A stretch of DNA of 64,000 bases from contig JAJKFH010001650.1 in the NCBI GenBank assembly GCA_023333565.1, positions 1 to 64,000 on the forward strand, given 5' to 3'. Origin of the DNA: Puffinus mauretanicus. Its lineage: Eukaryota > Chordata > Aves > Procellariiformes > Procellariidae. The stretch's first letter is position 1. Every line of letters starts with the position of its first letter. The notes under the pieces were generated by a model that did no database searches, had not been told where the DNA came from, and saw nothing but the letters and a program-made list of their open reading frames with translations. The position numbers and the translations under genes are program-made. Shown here one piece after another: positions 43,101 through 55,330 of this stretch.

Positions 43101-46100
43101 AAACGGTAACAATGAGGCTAAACTACGAACCATATTGCAACACCATATTGCAACACCATACTGCACTCCTGCTCTTGCAGCTGCCCCCTCCCTCCTTCTC
43201 CCTCCCCACACCAGGATGTGGCAGGCGGCACACGGTAATGTTGGTGCTGCCTTTTTTGGGCAGATTAATTCTGCAGGCAGCAGAGCTTGAAGAACTGTGG
43301 ACTAAAACCCAACACGAGTATGAAATAGCATGCTGGCAGACAGAATTTTACAAAAATAAATGCAAGATAACGCTCACCCAAAGAAACAATTAGTTTACTT
43401 CTCACTGGGTTTATTCCGGAAAACTTGGACAAAAAAAGCAGAAGAAATTATTATGCTCAATGAAAAGATCTGTTCAAGTCCGGCATGGGTAGGTATCATT
43501 GGTATTTATGATACCAAGCACTTCAACAACAGAATAGTTCAGTTTTGGGATACTATTTCTACGACATTTCAGCCTGGTGGGGTTTTTCTAAGGCAGTTAG
43601 GAAGATGTTAATGTCAACAGGCCTGGAATGGGCACGGACATGCTGATACCAGAATGCTTGATCCATCCACGCCTCGTGTTCCCTTCCTAGCCAAGGAATG
43701 CTCTCCCCTAGCGTTCCTGATTGCCGAAGCAGGTTCAACACACATTGTGGTCAGAAAAACAGCTTTCGTCTATTGTCCTGCTCCAGGCTCCAGTGACCAA
43801 ATGCAGGGCTGCCTGATGGGTACCCCTGAACGTCCTTGATTACATAGTATTTGCATATCTTATGATCCTCTTTACCATTTCTTGACCATCCCTTTCTCTG
43901 CCCATCCCTCCTTTTCTTCATTTTGGTCTCCTCCCAGAAAAACAACCAGCCTCTAATTACTTCCTCCCCTTTGGTCCCAGTTTTGCTACATTCATACCCA
44001 AATCTCGTACTTCTGGTAAGGTTACCTACTTTCCATACCTTTATATGGTATTACCGATATGGTGACCTAAGGACTCTTGGCCTAGCAAGACTCCACTCCA
44101 AAAGTCCCCAGTACTCCAGTTCTCTGCAGCATTCCTCTGTTCCTCGCATGATTTTCCCTTAACTACTTGTGAAACCCAGCCACCCCTCCCAGCACTATTT
44201 GCAACTTCTGTCAGCTTCTCGCATTGTTATCTGTTATGTCCAGCAATTTCTCACAGTACCCAGTACTGTCTCATGTCCTGTTCAAGTTCCTTACCTTAGT
44301 CGCTGGCCAGTGGCCTAGTCCGCTGTTTGCAGATCAAACGCTTCCCAGCAGAGGCTGGGAAACAAGTTTAAATATAATCTTGTTTTCTTTTAGTTTATTG
44401 CACCGCTATATGAGACAGGTGTTTGATTAATTACTGCGTTTTCTTCTATGACACAGATATTTGTCTACATAATTTATCTCAATTTGCAATGAAATTTCTA
44501 CTTCCAGGTCTATGTTAAAGTGTTCGTTTGTATGGCTGGTTGTTTTTAAAGTAGAACGTGTCCCATGGTACTCCAACAGCACGTACTGTGTACTTCAATT
44601 ACAGTGCAAAGGAACTGTGGCTAAAATGCGAACTTGCTGGTAAACACAGAGTGTCTGAATTGTGTATGTGTCTTCCAGAAGATCGGTCTTACTTTGCAGT
44701 ATTTCAGCATACAGTGTCCCTAAATATAGCACTGGCATCACAAAGTAACGATCAATCCCAACAGATAATACTAATAAAAAAACCATGAAAGTTATTATCG
44801 TGAGAAACAAATTCAGAAATGGCGCAAAGACTGGTGAATTGTGCAATGGCAACAGCCCTTAGTCGTGTTTAATATGAAAGAATGTAATGTAAGTTCAGTA
44901 TACATAACAAGTCATATGAAAAAACATAAGTGTAAAACCCAAATGATCCATCCCTGAAGATAACTGGCCACATATGGAACTTTTTGACTGAAAAATGCTC
45001 TCGGTGAGTACAAAAAACTGAATTCCGTGCATTAAGTTCCAGTATTACCTGGCAAAAATCCAACGAAAATTTATAAATATGTATTTCAAGAATAGGGTGA
45101 ATATTCAACAGTCAAGGGTTTTCAAACCAATCAAGGATGGCTATGAAAATTAAAAACCAAAACCCCAATCTCTTTATAACAGAGTTTAGGGAGGAATGAG
45201 TTAAGTGTTGATCACAAGGCTGCAGAGGCTTTTCCAAGCAGCTGAAAGAGGTGTCAGAGCCTACGCATTACAACGTGTTCAGAACGGAAGATACACAACT
45301 CAGAAACACCATCAAAAGCTTTTACTGCTCTGGAGAAGCAAGCTCCTGAATCCGAGGTCGTGAAAAAACACCCCATTTTAATATTACGTGGTAATTTATG
45401 TGGCAACTTCAAATGTAAACCCCTACTAGTTTACCACTCAAGAAACCTGGGGGTGCTGAAACATTTCACCCTACTTATGTTACCTGGTCACTAGTGTTCG
45501 GATAAAAAGGCATGAGTAACATCCAGTTTTACAGAAGACTGGTTAGTGAACTGCTCTAGTCACCCAGATAATCTAGCACTTACCACCTTGCTGATCTCAG
45601 TAACACAGCCAACCAGCTCACTCCCCTCTGTGGTTTGCCTCTGAACATTTAAGTTGTGCTTACCACCAAACGCTACCTCAGTTTTAGAACCACTCGAGTG
45701 CTAATTTCAAAATGTTTTATATAAGACAAATACGTTATTTGAAAGAAACGACAAATCAAACGAACGAGCAGTGTGTGAATTTTTGAAAAGCTGCAATGTG
45801 CCTTGAAAAACATTCTTGCTTCATGAGGCAGTAAGCAGCAAGACAATGAATGATTCTTGGAAGGCACTATGGAAGAACTATTCTCACAATTTTTAAAGAT
45901 TTGAGAAACAAGAGGATGATGTAGTTCAAGCAGTAAATGTTGCACAAAATGTTTGATGAAAGAGAGAGATTCAAGAACTTACAGAACTGAATGAAGAAGA
46001 GTTACAGGAAAATTAATTAGAGCAATCTGTGAAAGAGCAGCAAATACAAAAATAGAAGACAGAAAAGCATCAATAATGGAAACATGAACACAAGTGTGTA

Positions 46101-47039
46101 TGGGAGCAGAAGGAAGTTCGGTGAAGGAAGCTGGAAAACATATTCGTTTTCCATTCAAACAGTTAGTTTCCAAATTTAATTTATGTGAATTTACAAACTT
46201 GCTTAAGAACACGTTTGTCAGTGATAAAGGGGAACTACTGTAGTAACACCTTAATGAGAAGGGTTAAATGATCACGAATGGAAATATTCAGAAGGTTTTT
46301 CTCTCCTGTTTTGTAGGCAGAATGGGAATCTTTCCACAGGACTTGAAAAATGTACATTAAAAAATATGGCTCAGAATGACCTCTACTGACAGAACACTGA
46401 ACAGCCACGTACAGTTCAATGGATGGAATTCAGCAGAGGCTGAGTTAGGGAAAGCTATAGAGCTTTTTCCAGATTTAAAAATGGAATATCACCTACCCTG
46501 GCCAAGGCCTGCTCCAGCTGTCAAGATTTAATTTAGCATGAAATATAGCTTGGACAGACACAGTTTGGTTTAGTCCAAACATTTTCAGATGAAAGGCTCA
46601 TACTAGTTCAGAAAGGTTTTACACAACACATACAAAACTTTAATTACTAGGGAAAAAAAAATTCTTTAGGGGAGAATCTTCTTGTCATGAATGCTTTAAA
46701 AAAACCACCTGAGGAAAAGCATACATAAACAGAAAAAGAGAAAGGTAATGGTGAGTTGTTTAGAATAATTCATTGGATGCTTTAAAATGTATTAGAGAAA
46801 AACTACTGGATTAGTATCACAGCAAATCAAAACAAAAATAAAACCTGCTTGAGAGAAGACATGGAATAAATCACAAAAATCTCTCTGTATAAGCATGTAA
46901 AATGGTAGGTGTTACTAGCTAGCATCGTCAGGAGGCGGGAAATGAATAACTGATATAAAGCAATAATGAAAATTTACTCATCAGTAGTCTTCCAAAAAAA
47001 AGGCAAAAAAAAAAAAAAAAAAGCTAAAGCTAAAAAATC
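40146..47039. other. Intergenic or intron of unknown gene; no gene named
   Basis: 6.9 kb, AT-rich, with no recognised repeat of size. It includes a G10 run at 40953-40962, short direct repeats of a 15-bp ACCATATTGCAACAC unit at 43130-43160, and an A-tract near 47005-47023. One exon-like - strand segment lies at 45584-45640 (see findings). A 60- to 110-codon scatter of frames on both strands looks like chance. Confidence 0.5.
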
Positions 47040-47796
47040 AGGAGCAAGGAGCTCTCTCCGCCCTTCTTCATATGTGAGGTGCTCTAGTACCTTCATCATC
47101 CTTGTGGTCCTCCTCTGCACTCCCTCCAGCGTGTCCGTGGCCTTCTCATGCTGAGGGGCCCAGCACTGGACCCAGCACTGCAAGGGTGGCCTCACCAGTG
47201 CTGAGCAGAGGGGAAGGATCCCCTCCCTCAACCTGCCAGCAACACTCCTCCTAACGCAGCCAAGGATGCCATCTGCTTGCTTTGCAGCAAGGCCGTGTTG
47301 CTGCCTCCTGTTCAACTTGGTGTCCACCAGTAGCCCTAGGTCCTTTTCTGCAAAGCTGCTTTCCAGCTGGTTGTTCTCCAGCACGTCCTGGTGCATGAGG
47401 TCATTCCCTCCCAGGTTCAGGTCCTAAGACTTCCCCTTGATGAACCGCAACAGGTTCCTGTCGGCCCACTTCTCCAGCCTGCTGAGGTCCCTCCGGACGG
47501 CAGCATGACACTCCGGTGTACCAGCCACTCCTCTCAGTTCGGTGTTGTCTTCAAGCCTGCAGATCATTAATGAAGCTGTTGAACAGGACTGGGCCCAGCA
47601 TTGACTCCTGGGGTACACCACTAGTTACTGGCCTCCCACAGACTTCGTTCCACTGGTCACCACCCTCTGGGCCTGGCCACGCGGCCAGTTTTCAATCCAC
47701 CTCACTCTATGTTCATCCAGGCTGTACTTCATCAGCTTCGCTATGAGGATCTTACAGGAGACCGTGTCAAAGGCCTACCTGAAGTCCAGGTAGACA
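47040..47796 (-). mobile_element. CR1 LINE fragment, antisense, lacking its 3' end
   Basis: The - strand encodes CR1 ORF2 C-terminal peptides: VLEHLTYEEGRRELL, CSALVRPPLQCWVQCWAPQH, ILGCVRRSVAGRLREGILPL, NQLESSFAEKDLGLLVDTKL and LSRLEKWADRNLLRF. Further in come RT words ([10 protein letters not shown] and FDTVS-like). On the left it stops in the ORF, at a junction with an A-rich tract (46994-47035), so the usual 3' UTR and ATTCTATG tail are missing. One frame break near 47400-47425. Confidence 0.93.
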
Positions 47797-50530
47797 ATAT
47801 AACACAAATGTCCTAAGACAATTAACTAAGTCATCATCTGTATTAAAGCAACTGGCTAAAAAAAAGCAAAAACGGAGGCCAAGTGTGCTAGGCCGTATTA
47901 ACAGAAGTAACAGAAGTCCGAGCATGATTCAGTTAAATATTAAGACACCAAAAATTGACCTCCAATTCACTATAGTAGGAGACACCCACCTCACACAGTG
48001 ATAACCTGAATTCGTGTGTCTTAAGCTGAAACCATTTATACATCTTACAGCCTCCATAAAAAAAGATATGTCAATCCAAAAAGGAATGCAGAAGGGTGGT
48101 ACATCACCCAAAGTCAGCGGCCACCATAACAGCAACAACCACTACCAGTTACTGACTCAGGCACAGGGACAGTCCCAGTGCTTCTCTCAGAAGCAATTTC
48201 TTAAGCTTTATTAACAAAGCGGTGTCTCACTATCACCATAATCAGTGGTAATCTAAATAATTAGATGTACCAGCTCCTTTGATACCGTAGCCAAGTCTTT
48301 CCCGCTGAGGTTTCTCAGAGCAATGCTGTACTACAGCAACAGACCTACGCTTTATTTTTTAAAAAAACTTGGTAACAAATCCCCTCCTTAGCACACACAC
48401 TAGAGGAGCAGTTCTGGATCTTGAAGACTCTCAGCTGCTTTATCCCCTTAGGTTTTGCTTCATGAGCAATTCTTGTACTCCATGATATCCAGCTGAGAAT
48501 TATTTATTCGTGTGCTCTGGCACAACTTTGCATTCTTTTTTTCATATTAACCATTTTTCCACTCTCTGAGAGGACAGGCAGAAGCAAGCAAACATGCCTC
48601 TGGCCATTTCCCAGAGAAGAAACAACATTTACAAGAGCCAAAGTTATTTAATTTCACTTGTTTTGGAAGAAAAAAAAAAACAACCAACCACAAACAAGAG
48701 TTTTAGAAGGTCTTTAGTGGGCACTGATGTTCCCAGGGCACAAGCAAGGTAACCAATAGACTTTCCTACACAGGTGCTTGCCTCTATTGGCTTCCTCATC
48801 TAAGCAACTCTCAGGTATTATGAGTTCATCCCCATCTTAACCATGGGAACGTAACATCTCATTAATTTTGCAGAAACTGAAGTAAATGACAGGGTAATTG
48901 TCACCTGGCCAAAGCAGTCTGAGAACTACAGAACCTTCTTCTGGGAGAAACGGGACAGGAGTGGATGATAACATTCCCCTTTCTCTGCTCCTTCCAATAC
49001 CTCTCAGAGAGAGGTTGTACAAGAGAGTGTTTGCAGAGACAGGGGTTAGGAAATTGCGTAGGCTCTTGTAAAGAAATGAGGAAAGAAAGGCAAAAAACAC
49101 AGGTAAAAGTAATGCTTTAAGGGTCATTAATTTCATTCTTTCAGTCACATTTCTTCTAACACTTTGTTTAATTTTGTTTTAAACATGCCTCAACAAATGA
49201 TCAAATAAAGTGTCATGTTTTCTAGCAAAGCCTGCAAGCCTTTATCTGGGTTAGCTCCACTCTGATTTAGCAAATTTTTCTTTTTAACTTCCCAATGACG
49301 CTAAATCAGAAACCACAGCAATAAACAAAGAGAAACAGGATAGAAAGAGGCAGGGACAGGGAGCGCAGGAGATTTGCAACTCAACTTTGTGGAAAAAAGA
49401 GTTTCCTCTCTCTGCTACATCTACCACAGTCAACTAGCATTAAATTTTGAATATACACAACAAGAATCTCAAGGACAAAGGTCTGAGTTCTTCCATCCTA
49501 ATTTAGGGTGGGAAGCTACAAGTATAGTAAATATTTCAAAGATCCTTAAATGTTTCAAGTTAACCTTTCTATTAATTTGTCTAATTAATGGTAAGACCTC
49601 TAGCCACAAACCTATATAATTTCTAATATGCAAATTCTAGTTATTATAAATCAAATTATTCAATATAAATTAAATGAAAGAAGAAACTAAAAAATATCCA
49701 TAAATAAGCCTCTAAGGAAATTAGTTAGGCACTTTGAGTTCTTCAGTCTAGCTGACTTGAATATCAAAGAAGCTCTTCTTCAAAACAGAAATGCTAAACC
49801 TACCAAATCTGTACCCCAAACAAACAAGAAAACTGTACAAAGTTAATTTTTAAATGTAACTGTATGAATATTTCTCAAGAAAGCTATCGGGAAATAGCAG
49901 AATTTACAAGAAATGAAGAAGAAACTGCTCAAAGCAAGCTATGCATGTAGAAGGTCAAAAAGAATAAGCACAAAGTGAAAACTTCCCTCAAAATCAAACT
50001 TACGATACATTGCAAAGTGTAACTCAAGAAATAAACTCTTTGCCTCAGCTTTTCAAAAGGGGAAGAAAAAAGAAAGACAACTAATGGGAATCAGTAGTAG
50101 GAAATGGAATTACCTTGCTGGAGGTATAGAAAAATTCAAGGATCCTATTATTCCCAAGAAGATTCTACATAATTCCTACCCCAGAATTTGGAAGGAATGG
50201 CACACTAAATCACAAATCCAAATATAAAAAAATATTTTAAGAAATCTTTCCAGTGTAGTGTTACAACATAAGTTACTTAAAGCTGCTTGCTCACCCCTAG
50301 TCCTCTTCCAGATAATTATGGTTTTTCCCCTTACAGTTCTGGAATTTTATCATAGTACCTCTTGAGTGGCACAATAATCACTTGACCTAGCCCCTGTTTA
50401 CGTCGTATGGCCCCATTCCCCCACTCTGGAGAACTCCCCTCTTCCCCAGAACACTTTTTCTGCTTTTGCTTCAAGCAACCCAATAAATTCCTTCCTCCCC
50501 TTCACCATGTGGTTATCACCCTTCAGTATC
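47797..50530. other. AT-rich stretch without recognised gene
   Basis: 2.7 kb with no repeat or gene I can support. Short A- and T-runs (48353-48366, 48670-48680) and chance frames only. Confidence 0.5.
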
Positions 50531-50733
50531 TTGCTGTACTGTGCTACTCAATACCCGTCCTATCAGTTCCAACAAAGAAAGAGGCATTAGGCTGAGCCTT
50601 GCTGCACTGTGCTACTCAATACCCATCCTATCAGTTCCAACAAAGAAAGAGGCATTAGGCTGAGCCTTGCTGCACTGTGCTACTCAATACCCGTCCTATC
50701 AGTTCCAACAAAGAAAGAGGCATTAGGCTGAGC
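50531..50733. repeat. 68-bp tandem repeat, three copies
   Basis: Units begin TTGCTG(T/C)ACTGTGCTACT at 50531, 50599 and 50667 and end ..GGCATTAGGCTGAGC, a period of exactly 68 bp. Only two differences were seen (TGTACTG vs TGCACTG in copy 1, CCCATCC vs CCCGTCC in copy 2), so the expansion is recent. A sense CR1 3' end follows 60 bp downstream. Confidence 0.97.
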
Positions 50734-50794
50734 GCCAAGCAGCCTGGCTTCCATTACTGTTTTTCACCATATTCCTCTATGATCATCTCATCAT

Positions 50795-50889
50795 CTCTTT
50801 GGTGGACTTGGCAGTGCTGCGTTAACGGTTGGACTTAATGATCTTAAAGGTCTTTTCCAACCTAAACAATTCTATGATTCTATGATTCT
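50795..50889 (+). mobile_element. CR1 3' end with ATTCTATG tail
   Basis: GGTGGACTTGGCAGTGCTGC, GGTTGGACTTAATGATCTTA, AAGGTCTTTTCCAACCTAAA then an ATTCTATG-type octamer tail (about 2.5 units). A strongly 5'-truncated, comparatively young insertion. Confidence 0.95.
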
Positions 50890-53544
50890 TTATCCAACAA
50901 TTTTATCTGAAGCACTCACTGCAGTATTTGATTACTGCAGAACGTTGATCTCATTTTACTCCTTTATTTCATCTTGCATACAAAGCTCAGTTAAAGTGAA
51001 GAAAAAGAAAGTACAGAAATTGAGGTAGAGAAGGCCACATCCCCTGCCTTTCCCCTCTAACTACTAGACACCCAATGCTTCGTTTGCCAGTTTTTCTTTT
51101 GACTGTTATTGCTTTCAGGAAGGATGCTAAACAAGGCCATCTGACCTGGTTTATATAAAGAAAACAAGTGTGTACAGAAAACTGGTTGACGGAGCAGTAC
51201 CAAAGTAGGAAAAGAGCTGTTAAAATTCCATACTAGCTCCTATAATCTATTCTTCCTTCATTTAAATTTATAATACCCCTTTTTATTCTCCATCACATGC
51301 TGAATTTTCTGTGCTAGAAAAAAATTAAATAGAGCTTTTATTCAAAATACAATGCATCTTTTAGAAGTTTTCCTGAGTAACAATTTAGCAGCCTGCTGAC
51401 ACAACCAGAAATATCAGTTTTCAGACATGACTGTCTCCAAACTGAAAAAGTATAAAAGCCTAGAATTCTAATAGTATTTGAAGAGTTCTATTCTATGCCT
51501 GATGTGTTCTGCCCCTCACATTACAATCCAAGTCGTACTCGTGTTCCCACACAATCCAGCCAAAGTCTATGAAACTGTGAAAATGTAGTCTTGCACTCTC
51601 TATTTCACTTCACCTTCTTAACTGTACTTGGAACCAAATGACCTGCAAGCTTTTGTGTTCTCCAGATATTACACCACCAGGGAAAAAATGGGCTGAAAGA
51701 CTTTCAACAGTTACTTGAAGTAACTTCAATAAATCAGGTAAGAACTCATAGCTTTGATTTACCTGGTATACCACCGGAGCAGGGAGACAAGGCCTAAAAA
51801 AAAAAATGCCCCTTCCCACTGTAAGTGGGACCTGATCATAGAGTCAGAAAGATAGATCGGGGACAAGAGGTGACATACAGACTGCTGAGTCAGGTGAAAA
51901 GGGGAAGCATACATGTTTAATCATATTCATACATAATCTACATTTTTAAGAAGTTGCAACATATTTGCATTCTCAGCATTGTCTCATCATATTAACTGAA
52001 CATCGTTTTATTTTCTCCAAGCCATCTTCAGCTCAGCAGATGAGGTCGCCTGCTCTGTTATTCTGGCAGTATACCATGTTCCTACATTCCTCTCCCAAAG
52101 GAATGCAGCCCACTACTACATGGAAACAGAGCCTGCAGTTTTACACCAGCCACACAGCTAATCATCTCTCGTAGTTTGGGTTTTGCTTCCTCTTATTCAT
52201 AGGACTTTAAGAATGAAACAGAGTCATTTGGGGTTTTTTTACTTCAACCTTCTTGGGGATGGAAGAATAGTTAAAGTAAGGGCCTATAACTTAGGAATCT
52301 TGTCTTCAGGTTTCTGCTCCATTACAGATTTACTGGGCAAAACTTCAAACAAATCACTTCTCATTAGCAAGTCTTCTGAGACATGGAAAAATTCCCTTTT
52401 TTTAAAGAGATGTTCTGGGAGAATTCTATTCTATTACAAAGTACCCAGCTGTGCTGCTAATACTGCCCTACTAAATTCACTGACAATGCTTTTGACTATG
52501 GAATCATTGACAATTCCTGTTTGCCTTCACAGAAAAGCTGAAAAGTCTGGTTTTTATGTTTTACTAATACACAAATTAACGTTTTCAAGTACTTTCTCTG
52601 CAATTACTAATTTTTTTAGCTTCTGTTGTTACTTGTCAGCACCAATACCCTTGTGACATTTGTTCCAATGAATTTTAAAACTGTTTTCCCAAACATTTTT
52701 CATTGTTCCTGATGATAACCAGCATTGGCATTCAGAACACAAATCTCCAAGACAGCTACAAAATTGCACCACTTGCATATACATATTCTTTCTCTTTAGG
52801 GGGAAAAAAGGACACAACTGGTGTGTACTACCAAAAGTTAAAATGACTGGCTACTGACCTTATCTGCTGCAGCACCACTCCTGAAGAAAGGAAATCACAT
52901 TCTCCGCCTTAGTCCCAAAGCAGGCCTAGATGTAGAAGCAAGTCATTGAAAAACATTCTCTACCAACACATCTTCTGGCTATCCCCCCTCAGCACTATCT
53001 ATTTTAGTGATTTTTCAACTGGGTTGGGTTTTTTCCAGATTTCTTTTTTTTTCATTTTTAAACCTAGTTTTCAGCTTTATGAGTAGCAGCTTTTCTGATG
53101 CTTTCCTGACATTCATTTTCTGAAAGTAAGTACAGATAAACAGCTTTATTATTGGTCATAAAATGACAACATACTCTTTTCTTTGTAAGCCACATGCAAC
53201 ACCTGCCTTAAAGACCTCATGGTCCAACGGCACATCTCTGCAAATGTGTGCAGTCACAGTGAAGACAACAACCGTATTCATGTACGCTGCTCAGTAAGGC
53301 CTTAAACGAGCAATTCAAGCAAGACTACATTATCCAGAGCTAAGACTGAGAACAAAAATTAGAGACCAACTTAAAGGAACATCACAAAAAGGAAAGAAGC
53401 ATAGGTAAAATGTCACAACTTTAATTCAAAACTTAAAATCAGGTACTAATCTGTATAGGTTAGTGTATAGATACTATATAGATAACCCCTGTATAGGGGC
53501 ACACACTGAGAAATTTAACTTAAGAGCGCAGAAACGGGCAATTC
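50890..53544. other. AT-rich stretch without recognised gene
   Basis: 2.65 kb. Apart from a 22-nt exon-like segment on the - strand (52859-52880) and a T-rich 157-codon chance frame (52183-52656), nothing recognisable was found. Confidence 0.5.
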
Positions 53545-54500
53545 CAAAGTGTCGGAAGTGAAGCAAGTGGGGCAGAAGGGCAGCTTGGCTGAACAGGAAT
53601 CTTCTTCTAGAACTCAGGCAGAAAAGGAAAGTGTACGGACATTGGAAGCAAGGACAGGCGACACGGGAGGACTACAGGGATGCTGTTTGCCACTGTAGGG
53701 AGAAAAATCATGTGCCCAAAGCTCGATTAGAGTTCAGGCTGGCCAGTACTGTGAAGGGCAACAAAAAGGGCTGTTTTAAATATGGTAACAGCAAAAGGAG
53801 GATCAGAGGTAACATTGGTCTGTTACTTGATAAGGTCAGTCACCTCACCAATAGGGATGTAGACAAAGTGGAGACATTCAATGCCGCCTTCGCCTTGGTC
53901 TTCAACACCAATGATGGGCCCTGGGACCGCCGGAGCCCTGTGTTGGAAGACTGTGACTGGAGGAATGATAAACTCCCAGCCAACCCTGAACTGGTTTGAG
54001 ACTTGCTGCTCCAGCTGGATGTGCATAACTCTATGGGACCCAACGGGATTCATCCCAGGGTACTCAAAGAGCTGGCTGATGTTATCACGGGACCTCTCTT
54101 CATTATTTTTCAACAGTCTTGGGAGACTGGAGAGAAAATTGTCCCAATTTTCAAGAAGAATAAAAAGGAAGACCCTGGTAATTACAGGCCTGTCAGTCTC
54201 ACTTCAGTGCCTGGTAAAATTACGGAGAAAGTTATTCTGGGAGTTATTGAAAAACACTTGAGAGACAACAGAGTCATTGGTCATAGCCAGCACGGGTTCA
54301 CAAAGGGGAAGTCCTGCTTAACCAACTTAATTTCCTTTCATGACAGTGGTGATAGCACCAAGCCTGCCAGAGTTCAAGGAGCATCTGGATGATGCTCTTA
54401 GTCATACCGTTTAGTTTTAGGGAGCCCTGCGAGGAGCAGGGAGTTGGACTTGATGATCCTTAATGGGTCCCTTCCAACTTGAGATATTCTGATTCTGTGA
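53545..54500 (+). mobile_element. CR1 LINE, 5'-truncated, with internal deletion
   Basis: It encodes CR1 ORF2 from the linker between endonuclease and RT (HWKQGQATREDYRDAVC, ARLEFRLASTVKGNKKGCF) into RT (NSMGPNGIHPRVLKELADVI, GNYRPVSLTSVPGKITEKVI, IGHSQHGFTKGKSCLTNLIS). It then jumps near 54345 to the extreme C-terminus (LPEFKEHLDDALSHTV-like, with frame damage). The 3' UTR follows (GAGTTGGACTTGATGATCCT, CCCTTCCAACTTGAGATATT, CTGATTCTGTGA). A different subfamily from the copy at 4745. The TGA at 53998 is an in-frame stop or shift. Confidence 0.93.
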
Positions 54501-54689
54501 CCTGACTGCCCTCCTGATACAATGAGTACCGTACGGCTGGTTCAGCTTTTTCAAAAGATCCCGAAGTCCTTGACTGCAGAAGGGCACGAAGCTATCCATG
54601 TGCTGAAGTCATAAAGTCTTCGACTGGAGATTTAAGCTGCCTGCACGCAGCATCCTCCTTCTCACTGCTAACGCCGAACAGGAGGGGCG
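54501..54689. other. Short stretch between CR1 and CpG island
   Basis: The AT-neutral sequence changes abruptly to GC-rich at about 54675 (GGAGGGGCGGGGAGGGGC). No feature of its own. Confidence 0.5.
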
Positions 54690-55330
54690 GGGAGGGGCAC
54701 AGGGCGGCTTCGCGTTGCCGGCAGGGCAGGCGGCGGGACCAGCCAGCCGCGGGCCGCCGCGATGGAGTCACCCGCCCGCCCGGGCACCGCCGCTCCGTCG
54801 CGGGTCATCGGCTCCACACCACAAACCCGCTCCCGGCCGCCACAGACAGGCCGGGACGCGTGGGCCGCCCGGCGGACTCAGGAGCGGGCAGGAGGCGCCG
54901 GAGCCGGACCATGAACGGCCCCAACGGCGAGGGACGCGGCCGAGCCGCGACAGCACGCTCCGACCGCCCCGCGGCGCGCGCCCGCTACCTCTGCCCTGCT
55001 GCGCAACCAAAAGCCGGAAGCGCCTGCGCGCGGGTAACGGCTGCGGCGCGACGCCGTCAGGTGACGCGGCGGTGACGCGGCAGGGCCGCCCCCGCCCCGC
55101 CCGCCGCGTCCCCGCCACCGGCGCTGAGGTGGGCCCCGCGCCCCGGCCGGGGGCCACTGGAGCGAGCGGGCCTGGGCTGCGCTCCCCTCCCCTCCCCGCC
55201 CGCGGGGCCGGGCGTCCGTGCCGCGTAGGGGCAGTGTTTGCTTTCGGCGAATTTGAACTTGCTCCTAGCAGTCCTGAACGGAGCCACACTGAGGGAGGAG
55301 GAAAGGCTGCGAGCGTGGCACGCTCGTGCT
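54690..55330. promoter_or_regulatory. CpG-island promoter, probably bidirectional
   Basis: About 640 bp of dense CpG in an AT-rich region. It includes an ETS core CCGGAAG at 55014-55020, two CRE half-sites TGACG at 55062-55066 and 55073-55077, GC-boxes such as GGGGCGGGG near 54685, and an NRF1-like TGCGCGCG near 55025. A spliced + strand transcript is predicted to leave it rightwards. On the - strand, 54989-55050 followed by GAG|GTAGCG could be a first exon of a gene running left. Confidence 0.8.

Noticed and set aside
43128..43170. Short spaced repeats (ACCATATTGCAACAC) as a possible CRISPR-like array
   Set aside because: Only two to three direct 15-bp units without spacers, in a vertebrate genome; a simple tandem duplication.
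51751..51795. 31-nt exon-like - strand segment after a T-run (ALSPCSGGIP)
   Set aside because: The acceptor is just an A/T homopolymer next to AG, and no phase-compatible neighbour was found.
52183..52656. 157-codon + strand ORF
   Set aside because: T-rich sequence giving a hydrophobic and serine-rich translation; no known family, and length within chance expectation.
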